Of a stretch of DNA of 64,000 nt, positions 16,063-32,332 are shown in pieces. A program made the position numbers and the translations under genes. Position 1 is the first letter of the stretch. Each line of letters opens with the position of its first letter. This DNA is from Actinocrinis puniceicyclus (GTDB lineage Bacteria > Actinomycetota > Actinomycetes > Streptomycetales > Catenulisporaceae): positions 1-64,000 of the forward strand of contig NZ_JAGSXH010000018.1 of NCBI RefSeq assembly GCF_018283645.1, read 5' to 3'. The notes beneath the pieces were generated by a model. It was not told the origin of the DNA and searched no databases. It saw only the letters and a program-made list of their open reading frames with translations.

Positions 16063-16958
16063 TGAGCGCGACAACCGCCTCCTGGTCCTCCGTCCGGGAG
16101 CCCGGTGCGCCCACCGGCGGGCGAGGCAACCGCGACAAGCCGAAGAAGTGGGGCAATCCCGCCACCTACTTCGTCGCGCTGCTCTTCATCGCGGTCTGCA
16201 TCGCACCGGTGCTCTACATCGTGGTCGGCGGATTCCGCACGAACTCGCAGATCACCACGAGCCCGGCCGGCCTGCCGCGCCCCTGGGTCACCGGCAACTA
16301 CCTCAATGTGCTGTCGTCGAACACGTTCTGGGGTGAGTTCGCCAACTCCACCATCGTCGCGCTCGCCAGCACCATCGGCATCGTCGTGCTCGGCCTGATG
16401 GTGAGCTTCGTCATCGCGCGCTATGACTTCAAGCTCAAGGGCGCGATGTACTCCCTGTTCGCCGCCGGCCTGATGTTCCCGCTGGTCATCGCGATCACCC
16501 CGCTGTACATCATGATCAAGGACCTCGGTCTCGTCGACAGCCTGTTCGGCGTGATCGTCCCGCAGATCGCGTTCGGCCTGCCGACGACCGTGATCATCCT
16601 GGTGCCGTTCCTGCGGGCCATTCCGAAGGAGATCGAGGAGGCCGCCGCGATCGACGGCGCGAGCCGGCTCGGCTTCTTCTTCCGCATGGTGCTCCCGCTC
16701 TCCGGGCCCGGAGTGGTGACGGTCGGCATCCTGGCGTTCATCGGCAGCTGGAACAACTATGTCCTGCCGCTGTACATCCTCGACTCGCAGGCGAACTTCA
16801 CCCTGCCGCTCGGCGTCCAGGCGTTCTCCTCGCAGTACTCCGAGGACACCGCGAAGGTCCTCGCGTTCACCTCGCTCGCGATGCTGCCCGCGCTGATCTT
16901 CTTCTCGGTCTTCGAGAAGCGGATCGTCGGTGGTCTCACCGGCGCCGTGAAGGGGTGA
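16062..16958 (+). CDS. Sugar ABC transporter permease (MalG/UgpE type)
   Basis: Partner permease (298 residues). Its EAA loop is EIEEAAAIDGASRLGFFFRM followed by VLPLSGP, and about six hydrophobic helices are visible. The start ATG overlaps the previous stop (TGATG), so the two subunits are made together. With the binding lipoprotein it forms a CUT1-type carbohydrate importer. A sialidase-like remnant next door might hint at a glycan-use locus, but that link is weak. Confidence 0.93.
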   Translation: MSATTASWSSVREPGAPTGGRGNRDKPKKWGNPATYFVALLFIAVCIAPVLYIVVGGFRTNSQITTSPAGLPRPWVTGNYLNVLSSNTFWGEFANSTIVALASTIGIVVLGLMVSFVIARYDFKLKGAMYSLFAAGLMFPLVIAITPLYIMIKDLGLVDSLFGVIVPQIAFGLPTTVIILVPFLRAIPKEIEEAAAIDGASRLGFFFRMVLPLSGPGVVTVGILAFIGSWNNYVLPLYILDSQANFTLPLGVQAFSSQYSEDTAKVLAFTSLAMLPALIFFSVFEKRIVGGLTGAVKG

Positions 16959-17125
16959 GGCCGGCCGCCGCGGCCTTCGCCGCGGGCGCGGCGTTCCTGA
17001 CCTGGCGGCTGTCCAGGTCCGGGAAAGGAGCCGGGGCGGCGCTCGACGAGGCCGGCGCGCTGACAGCCTCCCGAAGCGACGTCCTGACATCCGCCGGACC
17101 GGCACGCTCGAAGAGAACGGGATAG
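16955..17125 (+). CDS. Possible 56-aa translationally coupled ORF
   Basis: A GTG overlapping the permease stop (GTGA) opens a 56-codon frame with high third-position GC in its first two thirds. It begins MRPAAAAFAAGAAFLTWRLS, a short hydrophobic stretch, and then becomes polar. I recognise no family. It may be a small membrane peptide, the remnant of a lost gene, or simply non-coding GC-rich DNA. Confidence 0.25.
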   Translation: MRPAAAAFAAGAAFLTWRLSRSGKGAGAALDEAGALTASRSDVLTSAGPARSKRTG

Positions 17126-17186
17126 GGACTCATGCTGAACATGGAGAAGCGGAGCGTCGAGGTCTGCCGCGGCGTTCCTCAACGCA

Positions 17187-17224
17187 CGTGTCCTCGCCCG
17201 ACTGCGTGGCCGGGCGAGGACACG
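17187..17224. terminator. Hairpin terminator between the ABC importer and the I36-type gene
   Basis: Perfect 14-base stem (CGTGTCCTCGCCCG and its complement) with a 10-base loop, 11 bases beyond the end of the convergent gene at 17236. It can serve both directions. No U-tract follows, as is usual in high-GC actinomycetes. Confidence 0.8.
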
Positions 17225-17235
17225 GTTGCGCGGTT

Positions 17236-17706
17236 CTAGCAGGAGGAGTGCCAGCTGTCGGAGCTTCCCTGGTCCTGTACGGACGTCTTCACGGCGACGT
17301 ACTGCCCGAGTCTGAGGCAGATGTCCACGCCACCGCCGTAGTTGATGTTCTTGTAGACGCTGACGGCGCTGCACCCGGCGCACGATGTGCCGTTGTTCCA
17401 CCACGACTCGTCGTTGTCGTTCACGGTGGCGCCGTTGGAGAAGTAGTTGTTGGTCCAGTTCGCGTCGTTGCTGAGGAAGCCGTACACCGGCCCGCCGAAG
17501 TTCTGCAGGTAGTACACGCACAGGTCGCCGCTGGTGCAGGAGGTTCCGGAGTCGGGCGTGACGACGGCCGGCTTGGCCGCGGCGTACGTGCCCGTATGGG
17601 CTGCGCTCTTCGTCGCCGCGTTCGCGGCGGTCGGGACTGCGAACCCGAGGCCGATGGCGAGGGCCGCTGTGGCCGCGGAGAGCGTGGCCATTGCTCGAAT
17701 CTTCAT
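17236..17706 (-). CDS. Secreted peptidase-inhibitor I36-like protein
   Basis: A 156-residue exported protein. A Sec signal peptide (MKIRAM, a hydrophobic alanine-rich core, then PTAANA-AT) is followed by a short linker and a cysteine-rich beta domain with GDLCVYYLQNFGGPVYGF, aromatic and Asn-rich strands, and SVYKNINYGGGVDICL. This layout resembles the peptidase inhibitor family I36 / beta-gamma-crystallin-like small proteins that actinomycetes secrete. AGGAG lies 7-8 bases before the ATG. The stem-loop at 17187 ends the transcript. Its role is extracellular, possibly inhibiting a metalloprotease. It is not obviously linked to neighbouring pathways. Confidence 0.75.
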   Translation of the reverse strand: MKIRAMATLSAATAALAIGLGFAVPTAANAATKSAAHTGTYAAAKPAVVTPDSGTSCTSGDLCVYYLQNFGGPVYGFLSNDANWTNNYFSNGATVNDNDESWWNNGTSCAGCSAVSVYKNINYGGGVDICLRLGQYVAVKTSVQDQGSSDSWHSSC

Positions 17707-17750
17707 GGGAATCGGCTCCTTTACTCTCTGTCCTGGGCGTGTGCCCAAGT

Positions 17751-18641
17751 TCATGGCGTGCCGCGCGCGATCGCGGCGGCGCGGGGCAGGGCGGCGCGTT
17801 GCAGCGCCGCGTAGTCGTCGATCACGGACCGGTATTCGGCGCGCACCGGCGCTCCCAGTTCGATGTCCAGTGCGCGGCCGGTAGCCGCCAACTTCGTGCG
17901 TATGTCGCAGGTGGCGTCGATGGTGGCGATCTTCCGCGCGGCCTCGGGTCCGGCCGCGGCGGCTTGTGATTCGAGATCGGCGGGGCCGGCGGCGGGGTAT
18001 CCCCGGGTGCGGACACATGCGGACCAGGCTCGTTGTGCCGCCAGATAGCGCGGGTCCGCGAACACCTTCGGCTCGATGGCGGGCTCCAGGTTGCCTGCGA
18101 TCGTCTGGTCCCGGAACCAGCGCACGAAGTCGCCGTAGAGCCGGCGTTCGGCAGCGGCCAGGCAGCCGTCGGTGTTCTGGACGACGACGTCGCCGTTCGG
18201 GACGGTGACGGACACCTGGTTGCTCTTCGACCCGAACATCGCGGCCACGTAGGCGGTCCGGCGGCCCGAGGTCAGGCGCTGGACATATCGGGCGTTGGGG
18301 TTGTCGTGCTGGGCGGCGCCGAGCGCCGCGCGTTGCGCGAAGCCGTATCCGTTCGCGCGGGCCCAGGCCACGTCGTCGAGCCCGTATGGAAACTCAAGAG
18401 GATCAGTGCCGTGAGCCGGCCTCGGCATGACGGTGTAGTCGAAACCGCGCGCCCGCATGCACTCGCCGGTCATGACGTCCTGGGCTTGCGCCAACTGATC
18501 GGAATCCGAGAGCGTCGCCGGCTGTTCCGGGTGCGCCGTGCGCGTGCCGGACGCCGTGCCGCAACCTGTCGCCAGCAGCAGTGCGCCGACAAGCAAGCCC
18601 AATGTCCGCACTGTGTGAAGCGCTGTCCGAGGCCGGTGCAT
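17751..18641 (-). CDS. Putative lipoprotein of unknown function
   Basis: A 296-residue exported lipoprotein: the signal (MHRPRTALHT, hydrophobic core) ends in lipobox LLATGC with Cys27. The mature part has two cysteine pairs in similar settings (GECMRARGFDYTVM and SACVRTRGYPAAG), a layout common in actinobacterial lipoproteins of unknown function, and is otherwise helical and polar. GGAGG lies upstream of the ATG. No catalytic motif is recognised. It is transcribed away from the aminoglycoside-phosphotransferase-like gene region and towards the I36-type gene, 44 bases away. Confidence 0.75.
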   Translation of the reverse strand: MHRPRTALHTVRTLGLLVGALLLATGCGTASGTRTAHPEQPATLSDSDQLAQAQDVMTGECMRARGFDYTVMPRPAHGTDPLEFPYGLDDVAWARANGYGFAQRAALGAAQHDNPNARYVQRLTSGRRTAYVAAMFGSKSNQVSVTVPNGDVVVQNTDGCLAAAERRLYGDFVRWFRDQTIAGNLEPAIEPKVFADPRYLAAQRAWSACVRTRGYPAAGPADLESQAAAAGPEAARKIATIDATCDIRTKLAATGRALDIELGAPVRAEYRSVIDDYAALQRAALPRAAAIARGTP

Positions 18642-19063
18642 CGTCGAACCTCCTGTCGGTCTGCCGATAGTCGCCGGTACATCCGTTAGCCGGGCGGTAC
18701 ATCCGTCGCGCCAGGCATGGGTTTGAAATGTGCGGCCAGAGCGCGGGGCGATCCCGTGTATGCCGCGTCCCTTTTCAAGGAGCGGACCGGTCCGGTGCGG
18801 GACTGGCTGTCCACCCGTCCGGCGCGGCCTTTGAAGCTGAGTGTGAATGCGCATCGCGGCTTCGTCGTTAGCAGCCAGAGCCATGCAGTTGGCGTACAGC
18901 GCCATGTCAGAGGGCGATAAGCGAGTCCTCTACCGTTCTTGGGGGGCAGATCGTATGGTGTTGGACTGTTTCGGGTGGTAGGCGGCTCTGGCCGTGTTGG
19001 GCCGAGGCGGTGGGTGAGCGCAAGCCGCACAAGGCCGACCCGGACGAGGCAGTCGGGTGAGGC
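18642..19063. other. Gene-poor stretch upstream of the lipoprotein
   Basis: No convincing gene. Several short frames exist on both strands without codon bias or a recognisable family. The segment should contain the lipoprotein promoter (read leftwards). It also carries the left 26-bp inverted repeat (18947-18972) of the element around the phosphotransferase gene. Confidence 0.5.
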
Positions 19064-19982
19064 TCAGCGGTGCTCTTCCAGCCAGGCGACGACGGAATCG
19101 ACGAAACCGTCGACGTTCGACATGGCTGTGCCGCCGAACGCCGCATGCAGGTGCCCGACCCCGACCGCGTCGTTCCAGGCCCAGGCACGTCGGTAGGTGT
19201 CCTCGTCAGTCGCCGCGCGAAGGACATCCCAGCCGTGCCAGGCCGCGACGAGTGCCGCGTCGATCGCCGGGTCGGACAGGATCGCCATGTCCCAGTCCAC
19301 GACGCCTGTCAGCTTGCCGTTCCGACCGAAGTGGACATTGCTGCCGCCGAGGTCGCCATGGACAAGCCTGGCCGGGACCTCTTCGAGAGCCAGCAGCGTG
19401 TCCAGCCGTTGCCGAACCGTCTCACGCCACCTCGTCGGCAGGCGCGCAACGATCTCGTTCAGGATCTCGGCCCATCCCAAGCCATCGGCATACCGGTGCG
19501 GGGTATGGAGAACGGCTTTGAGCTCCGGCGAGATCTCAACCTCGCGCAGCGTCTCTAGGAGCAGGCCGAATGCCGCCGGGTCCCCGATGCCTTCCGGCAA
19601 CGATTCGCCGTCGATCCACGAAACCGCGACGGCCGCGCGATCCCCGAACCTGGCCACCGCAGTCAACGGCTCCGGCACGTCGAACGGCAGGTCGGCCGCC
19701 GCAACTGCTCGAAGAATCTCCACCCGGCGCGGCAACTCGGCAGCAGCACTGGGGCGCTTGCTGATACGCACTGCGGCGACACCCGGAAACAGTACGACAT
19801 GGTGCATATTCCCATGCTCGGCAAGGCGTGCGGAGCCGACGGGAGCGTCGGGGAAAAGCGCTTCAGCGATTTCCAGCAGGTCGGCGGGGACCGGTTGAGG
19901 CATCCGGTCATTGTGCCGCACAGTCTCCCCGCAAGGAGGCGGGCGTACCGCCGCCTGAAACAGTCCAACACCATACGATCTG
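18947..19982. mobile_element. 1.04-kb cassette bounded by 26-bp perfect inverted repeats
   Basis: 18947-18972 and 19957-19982 are exact inverted copies of a 26-base sequence that contains TCGTATGGTGTTGGACTG; similarity continues inward with scattered mismatches. Between them lies only the phosphotransferase-like gene and no transposase. The arrangement resembles a mobile insertion cassette or a two-ended transposon remnant moved in trans by a related transposase. No target duplication was visible. Confidence 0.6.
19064..19921 (-). CDS. Aminoglycoside phosphotransferase (APH) family protein
   Basis: A 285-residue kinase-fold protein. The catalytic loop is LVHGDLGGSNVHFG (Asp base) and the metal-binding motif is VVDWDMAI, as in APH/choline-kinase-like proteins that phosphorylate antibiotics or small metabolites. 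The N-lobe contains AAVRISKRPSAA with a candidate ATP-binding Lys. The start is GTG (19921); the ATG at 19903 is an alternative. The gene is the only content of an inverted-repeat-bounded segment, which suggests acquisition by transposition. It may give drug resistance, but the substrate cannot be read from sequence. Confidence 0.8.
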   Translation of the reverse strand: MRHNDRMPQPVPADLLEIAEALFPDAPVGSARLAEHGNMHHVVLFPGVAAVRISKRPSAAAELPRRVEILRAVAAADLPFDVPEPLTAVARFGDRAAVAVSWIDGESLPEGIGDPAAFGLLLETLREVEISPELKAVLHTPHRYADGLGWAEILNEIVARLPTRWRETVRQRLDTLLALEEVPARLVHGDLGGSNVHFGRNGKLTGVVDWDMAILSDPAIDAALVAAWHGWDVLRAATDEDTYRRAWAWNDAVGVGHLHAAFGGTAMSNVDGFVDSVVAWLEEHR

Positions 19983-20071
19983 ACTGACCAGAACGGTAGA
20001 AGGATCGCTGGCTCGGGTCAGGATCGCTGATCGGCGGGGGCGGTCGGCGCCTGAGGGGCTTGTGCGGACAA

Positions 20072-20230
20072 TCAGGGTTCGGTTTCGTCGAGGAATGCGA
20101 GGCTGACCAGGCGTTTCAGCTGTGCGCGGATGCCTTCGACGTGCTTGGGCAGGACCTGGAGATCGAGCGCAAGGCACACCTCGCGAGCGTGCAGCGGCCG
20201 TTGCTCGTGGCCGAATAGAAACTTGCTTAT
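20072..20230 (-). pseudogene. Remnant of a transposon-associated winged-helix protein
   Basis: About 50 codons end in frame with RPLHAREVCLALDLQVLPKH followed by a KRLVSLAFLDETEP tail. This is the C-terminal winged-helix-like signature (RPxRARELCEALDxxxLPKNxEG...KRLVxxG) that I recall from proteins tied to insertion sequences in Streptomyces. The rest of the gene is absent: upstream lies the AraC gene in another frame. It is a debris fragment, consistent with past transposition here. Confidence 0.5.
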
Positions 20231-20237
20231 CGCCCTC

Positions 20238-21215
20238 TCAGGCGCGCATCGCGGCATTGCGGTACTCGGAGGGTGGCATTGCATAAGCGGTGTGAAAGGC
20301 CCTGGTGAAGTCGGCGGGGTGAGCGAATCCCCAGCGGGCGGCGACCGCGTGGATAGGGCGCGCGGCCAGCCGCGGATCGGTGAGATCCTGTCGACAGCGC
20401 TCCAGCCGTCGCCGTCTGATCCACGTGCTGACGGTGGTGCCGTCCTGCTGGAAGATCCGGTGCAGATGGCGCAGCGACAGATGGTGAGCATCGGCCACCG
20501 CCTGCGGGCAGAGCGCCGGGTCGGCCAGGTGTGCCTCGATGAACGCATGGATGCGCTGGAGCAGCGCCAGACGGCGCGTCTCCGTCGGCAGCGCCGCCGG
20601 ACCGCCGGCGCGATGGGCGATGAGCGCGGAAACGAGGCACAAAGCCGCGTTTCCCAACTGCGCGGCTTCGTGCGAGTGCAGGTCGGCGCCCCGATCCAGG
20701 GCACCGAACGTGTCCTTGAGCAACCCGGCCAGAACAGCGCTGGTGCCCGCGCCGACCGGGCAGCGCCCGAGAAAACCGTCGGTCCATCGAAGGGGCACGG
20801 GAAGCGCGGGCCGCGGGACGCTCAGGGTGAGCTGCTTCACAAGGCCGCCCGGGACCAGCGCGTGGCCGGTGTAAGGGTGCCACGAGCCGTTGACCTGTAT
20901 TTCTCCGGCCGACGCCGTGTGTTGCTGCCGGCCCAGATCGAGGACCGTCGTACCTCGTATGATCAGATGGATATGAAGGTGCTGTGTATCGTGGCGGCGC
21001 ACGTGCGCCACGCTCCGACGGCTGGTCAGCGGAGAGTACACGAGTTCGGCCAGCTGAACCGTGCCGAGCGCCACGGCGCGCACTGAACCGCGAAAGCCTT
21101 CAGGGTGCTGCGTCGACACATCCGAGTCCTGCAGGTTCCGCGCGACGATCTCACACCACTGGTCAAATCGATCCTCGACCGCAACATCCTCGCCGCGCAA
21201 CAGCGTATGGATCAT
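20238..21215 (-). CDS. AraC-family transcriptional regulator
   Basis: A regulator of about 325 residues. The N-terminal half is an AraC-binding-like domain (FDQWCEIVARNLQDSDVS, HLHIHLIIRGTTVLDLGRQ, GEIQVNGSWHPYTG). The C-terminal ~100 residues carry two helix-turn-helix motifs, ending WGFAHPADFTRAFHTAYAMP with PSEYRNAAM. This is the NphR/FeaR-like layout with the DNA-binding domain at the C-terminus. The ATG at 21215 has a GGGGG stretch 7 bases upstream; a GTG at 21224 is also open. It lies just beyond the 3' end of the megasynthase operon and is the only regulator near it, so it is a candidate controller, though this is unproven. Confidence 0.85.
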   Translation of the reverse strand: MIHTLLRGEDVAVEDRFDQWCEIVARNLQDSDVSTQHPEGFRGSVRAVALGTVQLAELVYSPLTSRRSVAHVRRHDTQHLHIHLIIRGTTVLDLGRQQHTASAGEIQVNGSWHPYTGHALVPGGLVKQLTLSVPRPALPVPLRWTDGFLGRCPVGAGTSAVLAGLLKDTFGALDRGADLHSHEAAQLGNAALCLVSALIAHRAGGPAALPTETRRLALLQRIHAFIEAHLADPALCPQAVADAHHLSLRHLHRIFQQDGTTVSTWIRRRRLERCRQDLTDPRLAARPIHAVAARWGFAHPADFTRAFHTAYAMPPSEYRNAAMRA

Positions 21216-21336
21216 CAGTTGCACCCCCAGTGCAGCTCCATCCCCCTATCACAGAATACTGAGATTTATCGGGGCTGTCGCGCTTTCATGCCGAGACGAA
21301 TCTCCGGTGGTCCGAAGCCATAGGGGGAAATCCTGT

Positions 21337-21411
21337 GGATGACTGGACGTGCGCAGCCAGGTCGAGCAGGGCCATGTGACGGATCTGCGGCGCGGCAGCG
21401 CGGCGGGACAC
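21337..21411. repeat. Second, damaged copy of the MITE-like element end
   Basis: Matches 11419-11482 over about 58 bases with roughly seven differences, then carries about nine extra bases before the same GGGACAC end. Read on the - strand, an ATG opens MALLDLAAHVQSS, parallel to MTLLDLAAHVRSS in the first copy. Its outer end touches the TAG stop of the MMPL gene, as the first copy touches the TAG of the ligase at 9966. No partner end was found. Confidence 0.6.
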
Positions 21412-23729
21412 TACCGTTCGGCGTACGAGCCCGGCAGGGTCCGGTCGAGTCGCGCAGGCAGCCACCAGTTCCAACGGCCCATCAGCCGCATGAGCGCCGG
21501 GACCAGCAGGAGCCGCACAATGCTGGCATCGATCAACACCGCGAGCGCCAGCATGAAACCCAACTGCTTGATCTCCAGGACGCCGGTGAACATGAAGGAC
21601 GCGAAGACGACGACCATGATGGCCGCCGCGGCGGTGATGACCCGGGCGCTGCGGGCCAGCCCGAGACGCACCGCCCGGCGGTTGTCGCCGCAGTGCCGCC
21701 ACTCCTCGCGCATCCGCGAGATCATGAAGATCTCGTAGTCCATCGACAGCCCGAAGACCAGGGCGAAGGAGAACAACGGCAGCATCACCTGGACGAAGCC
21801 CGTCCGACTGGCCCCGACCAGAGCGGCACCGTGCCCGTCCTGGAAGACCAGCACCGCGGCGCCGAACGCACCCGCGCAGGTCAGCAGGTTCATCAGCACC
21901 GCTTTGAACGGCAGGATCAGCGACCGGAAAGCGAGCAGGAGCATCACCCAAGACGTGGCCAGGACCGCGGCGATCACCAGCGGCAGCGCGCGTGAGCTCT
22001 CGTCGCTGATGTCGACGATCTGCGCCGCGGTGCCTCCGACGTTCGCGGTCAGGCCCGCCCCGGCGAGGTTCGCGCGGGCCGCTGCGCGCAGGTCGCGCAC
22101 GAGATCGGCCGTTTGCGCGGAGTCCGGCGCATAGCGCGGGCGCACCGTGATGACGGCGACCGTGCGGTCGCCCGACACGAGCCCGGCCACCGCCGCGGGC
22201 GCGCCCGCGGCCGCGCGCACGAGATCATCGGCTGCGTGCGCGCCGTACAGCTTGTCGAGCACCGTGGTGACGGACGATGCCCCGGCCACATTCGGGCGCG
22301 CAGCCGCCTCGGCCGTGAACCGGGCAACGGCGTCCAACTGCGCCCCGGTCAAGGGAGCGCGGGCCGAGGCGACGACAGTCACCGGAGCCGTGATGCCCGG
22401 CGCGAACTCGCGCGAGACGAGCGTGTACCCCTTCCCCGCGGGCGAATCCGCCACGGCCCCGGCACCCAGATCGACTCCGTAGCGCAGACCGAACGCGGGC
22501 ACAGCGAGCGCGACGATCACGAGGACGACCGAACCGGCGACGGCGACGGGCCGGCGCATCACGGCCGCCGCGAGCCTCGCCCACACCGAATGCTCCGGAT
22601 CCGGCACGTGCTGGCGCGAGCCGAGCAGGGCGAGAACCGGTCGGTTGATCCGCCGGCCGAAGAGCCCGAGCAGGGCCGGCAGCAGGGTAAGGCAGACCGC
22701 GAGCATGACCCCCACGGTGGTGGCCAGGCCCAGAGCCATGGAATGGATCTTGGGCGATCGCACCAGCCACAGGCCGGAGAGCGACACGGCGACGGTGGCG
22801 CCGGAGAACAGCACCGCGTGCCCTGCCGTGGCCATCGTGCGCCCGACGGCGACGGCCCGGGCCGGACGGGAGGACGCGGCGGTGGGCACGTCGGCGAGTT
22901 CCTCGCGGAAGCGGGTGACGGCGAACAGCGAGTAATCGATGCCGAGCGCGATCGCGAGCATGCTCACCGCGGTGCGCGCGAAGACGTCGAAAGAGGTCAC
23001 GGTGGACGCTACGCCGAGGGCGCCGAAGGCGCCGAGCGCCGCCGCCGCGCCGAGCAGCAGCGGGATCGCCGCCGCGATCGGTGTGCCGAAGGCGAGCAGG
23101 AGCACCACCGCTGCCAGGGGGAAGCCGATACGCTCGGCGCGCGCGAGGTCCGCGTCCCCCCGGTCGACCTCCGCCGCCGCCAACGGGGAACTTCCGGTGA
23201 CGTAGAGCTGCACCTGGCCGGTGGTCAGGTTGCCCGCGAGATCCCGTAGCGGCGCGGCATCCCGCTGAAGCTGCGTGGGGCTGCCCTGCATACTCAGCGC
23301 GATGAGCGCGGTGTGGCCGTCGGGAGCGATCAGTTGGGCGGGCGCGTCATAGGGACTCGAAACGCCCGACACGCCGGAAGCGTGCGCGAAGCGCAGGACG
23401 GCCACCTGCACGGCCTGCCGGAACGGCTCGTCCTGTACTGCCACCGACCGGGAATGCACTACGACTAGATCTGTCTCGTTCGCCGACCGGGGAAGCCGAG
23501 TGGCCAGCAGCCGCGCCGCGGCCTGCGAGTCCGAACCGGTGACGGTGTTGTCGTTGCCGGTCAGGTGCGAGGAGAAGTAGCCGGCCGAGACGGCCGCGGC
23601 GGCGAGCAGGACGAGCCAGAAGGCGAGAACCTGCCACGCGTGCAGCGCGCTCCAGACCCCGAGGCGGTACAGCCTGCCGGTGCCGGCGCTTTGCGTGCCC
23701 GGCGCGGCGGGCGCGGGAACGACGGTCAT
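21411..23729 (-). CDS. MMPL-family lipid/lipopeptide exporter
   Basis: A 772-residue RND/MMPL transporter with the two-fold architecture: transmembrane helix 1 (ALHAWQVLAFWLVLLAAAAV), a large periplasmic loop, five further helices, then a second loop and six helices. Signature segments DYSLFAVTRFREEL and DYEIFMISRMREEW end the central helices of each half. MMPL proteins export complex lipids and lipopeptides powered by the proton gradient, so it is the likely exporter of the lipopeptide made upstream. The ATG overlaps the thioesterase stop (ATGA), making it the last gene of the operon. Confidence 0.9.
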   Translation of the reverse strand: MTVVPAPAAPGTQSAGTGRLYRLGVWSALHAWQVLAFWLVLLAAAAVSAGYFSSHLTGNDNTVTGSDSQAAARLLATRLPRSANETDLVVVHSRSVAVQDEPFRQAVQVAVLRFAHASGVSGVSSPYDAPAQLIAPDGHTALIALSMQGSPTQLQRDAAPLRDLAGNLTTGQVQLYVTGSSPLAAAEVDRGDADLARAERIGFPLAAVVLLLAFGTPIAAAIPLLLGAAAALGAFGALGVASTVTSFDVFARTAVSMLAIALGIDYSLFAVTRFREELADVPTAASSRPARAVAVGRTMATAGHAVLFSGATVAVSLSGLWLVRSPKIHSMALGLATTVGVMLAVCLTLLPALLGLFGRRINRPVLALLGSRQHVPDPEHSVWARLAAAVMRRPVAVAGSVVLVIVALAVPAFGLRYGVDLGAGAVADSPAGKGYTLVSREFAPGITAPVTVVASARAPLTGAQLDAVARFTAEAAARPNVAGASSVTTVLDKLYGAHAADDLVRAAAGAPAAVAGLVSGDRTVAVITVRPRYAPDSAQTADLVRDLRAAARANLAGAGLTANVGGTAAQIVDISDESSRALPLVIAAVLATSWVMLLLAFRSLILPFKAVLMNLLTCAGAFGAAVLVFQDGHGAALVGASRTGFVQVMLPLFSFALVFGLSMDYEIFMISRMREEWRHCGDNRRAVRLGLARSARVITAAAAIMVVVFASFMFTGVLEIKQLGFMLALAVLIDASIVRLLLVPALMRLMGRWNWWLPARLDRTLPGSYAER

Positions 23730-24496
23730 CGGCTGGCCCCGGCGACTCGGCCGGCCGCGGACGCGGGCAGATCCCGGCGGATCTCCTGCATGAGTCCGGC
23801 GGCCTCGACGGCCGGAAAGAAGTGGCCGCCGCGGAACATCCGCAGGCGCACCGTCTTCGTCGTGTAGCGGCTCCAGGCACGCAGCGCCGGGGCGGTGGCC
23901 GCGGTGTCCTCGGTGCCGCCGAACGCTGAGATGGGCGTATCCAGGGCGGGGCCGTCGAGGCACCGGTAGGTTTCCAGGACGGTGAAGTCGGCGCGCAGCG
24001 TCGGGAGCATCAGCTCCATGAGTTCCTCGTTGGCGAGCAACTCGGGCGGGGTTCCGCCCAGGGCCCTGAGTTCCTCGATCACCTCCTCGTCCGGGGTGTC
24101 GTGCACGAACGGGCGTGGCACCACCGATCCGGGCGCCGCCATGGCCGCGATGAACAGGCGGGCCGGCTGCGGACGGCCGCGCTCGCGCAGCGTTCTGGCC
24201 AGTTCGAAGGCGATCAGGCCGCCGAGGCTGTGGCCGAACAGCGCGAACGGCCGGTCGAGCTGGGCGTCGAGCGCGTCGGCGAGCGCCGCGACCAGCGCCG
24301 GCATGCGGGTGAACGGCGGATCGGCCAGGCGCCGCCCGCGGCCGGGAAGTTCGACCGGGCACACGTGCACCGCCGGCCCGGCGTACTGCCGCCAGCGGAG
24401 GTAAAGCGCCGAGTTGCCGCCGAGGTGCGGGATGCAGAACAGCCGGAACTCGGCGTGCGGGTCGGGCCGCCCGCCCGGCAGCCAGGGATCGTACAT
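23726..24496 (-). CDS. Type II thioesterase
   Basis: External editing thioesterase of 256 residues that clears stalled or misprimed acyl groups from carrier domains. It has the alpha/beta-hydrolase triad: Ser90 in FGHSLGGLIAFE, Asp197 in FGGTEDTAAT and His225 in RGGHFFP. The opening FRLFCIPHLGGNSALY and the PGRGRR segment are family hallmarks. GACGAGG precedes the ATG. A 63-base gap separates it from the NRPS upstream and it overlaps the MMPL gene. It is not the product-releasing enzyme in the usual integrated sense, but no other thioesterase exists in the operon. Confidence 0.92.
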   Translation of the reverse strand: MYDPWLPGGRPDPHAEFRLFCIPHLGGNSALYLRWRQYAGPAVHVCPVELPGRGRRLADPPFTRMPALVAALADALDAQLDRPFALFGHSLGGLIAFELARTLRERGRPQPARLFIAAMAAPGSVVPRPFVHDTPDEEVIEELRALGGTPPELLANEELMELMLPTLRADFTVLETYRCLDGPALDTPISAFGGTEDTAATAPALRAWSRYTTKTVRLRMFRGGHFFPAVEAAGLMQEIRRDLPASAAGRVAGASR

Positions 24497-24559
24497 GCGG
24501 GTGCCTCGTCTCGGATAAGCGGTCGTGGCGGTGGGTCCGCGCGTGCGGCGCGCAGTGGA

Positions 24560-32328
<7,769 letters not shown>

Positions 32329-32332
<4 letters not shown>

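Noticed and set aside
18686-19030. 114-codon - strand frame upstream of the lipoprotein
   Set aside because: No codon bias, no ribosome site, no recognisable family; it overlaps the inverted repeat of the APH cassette.
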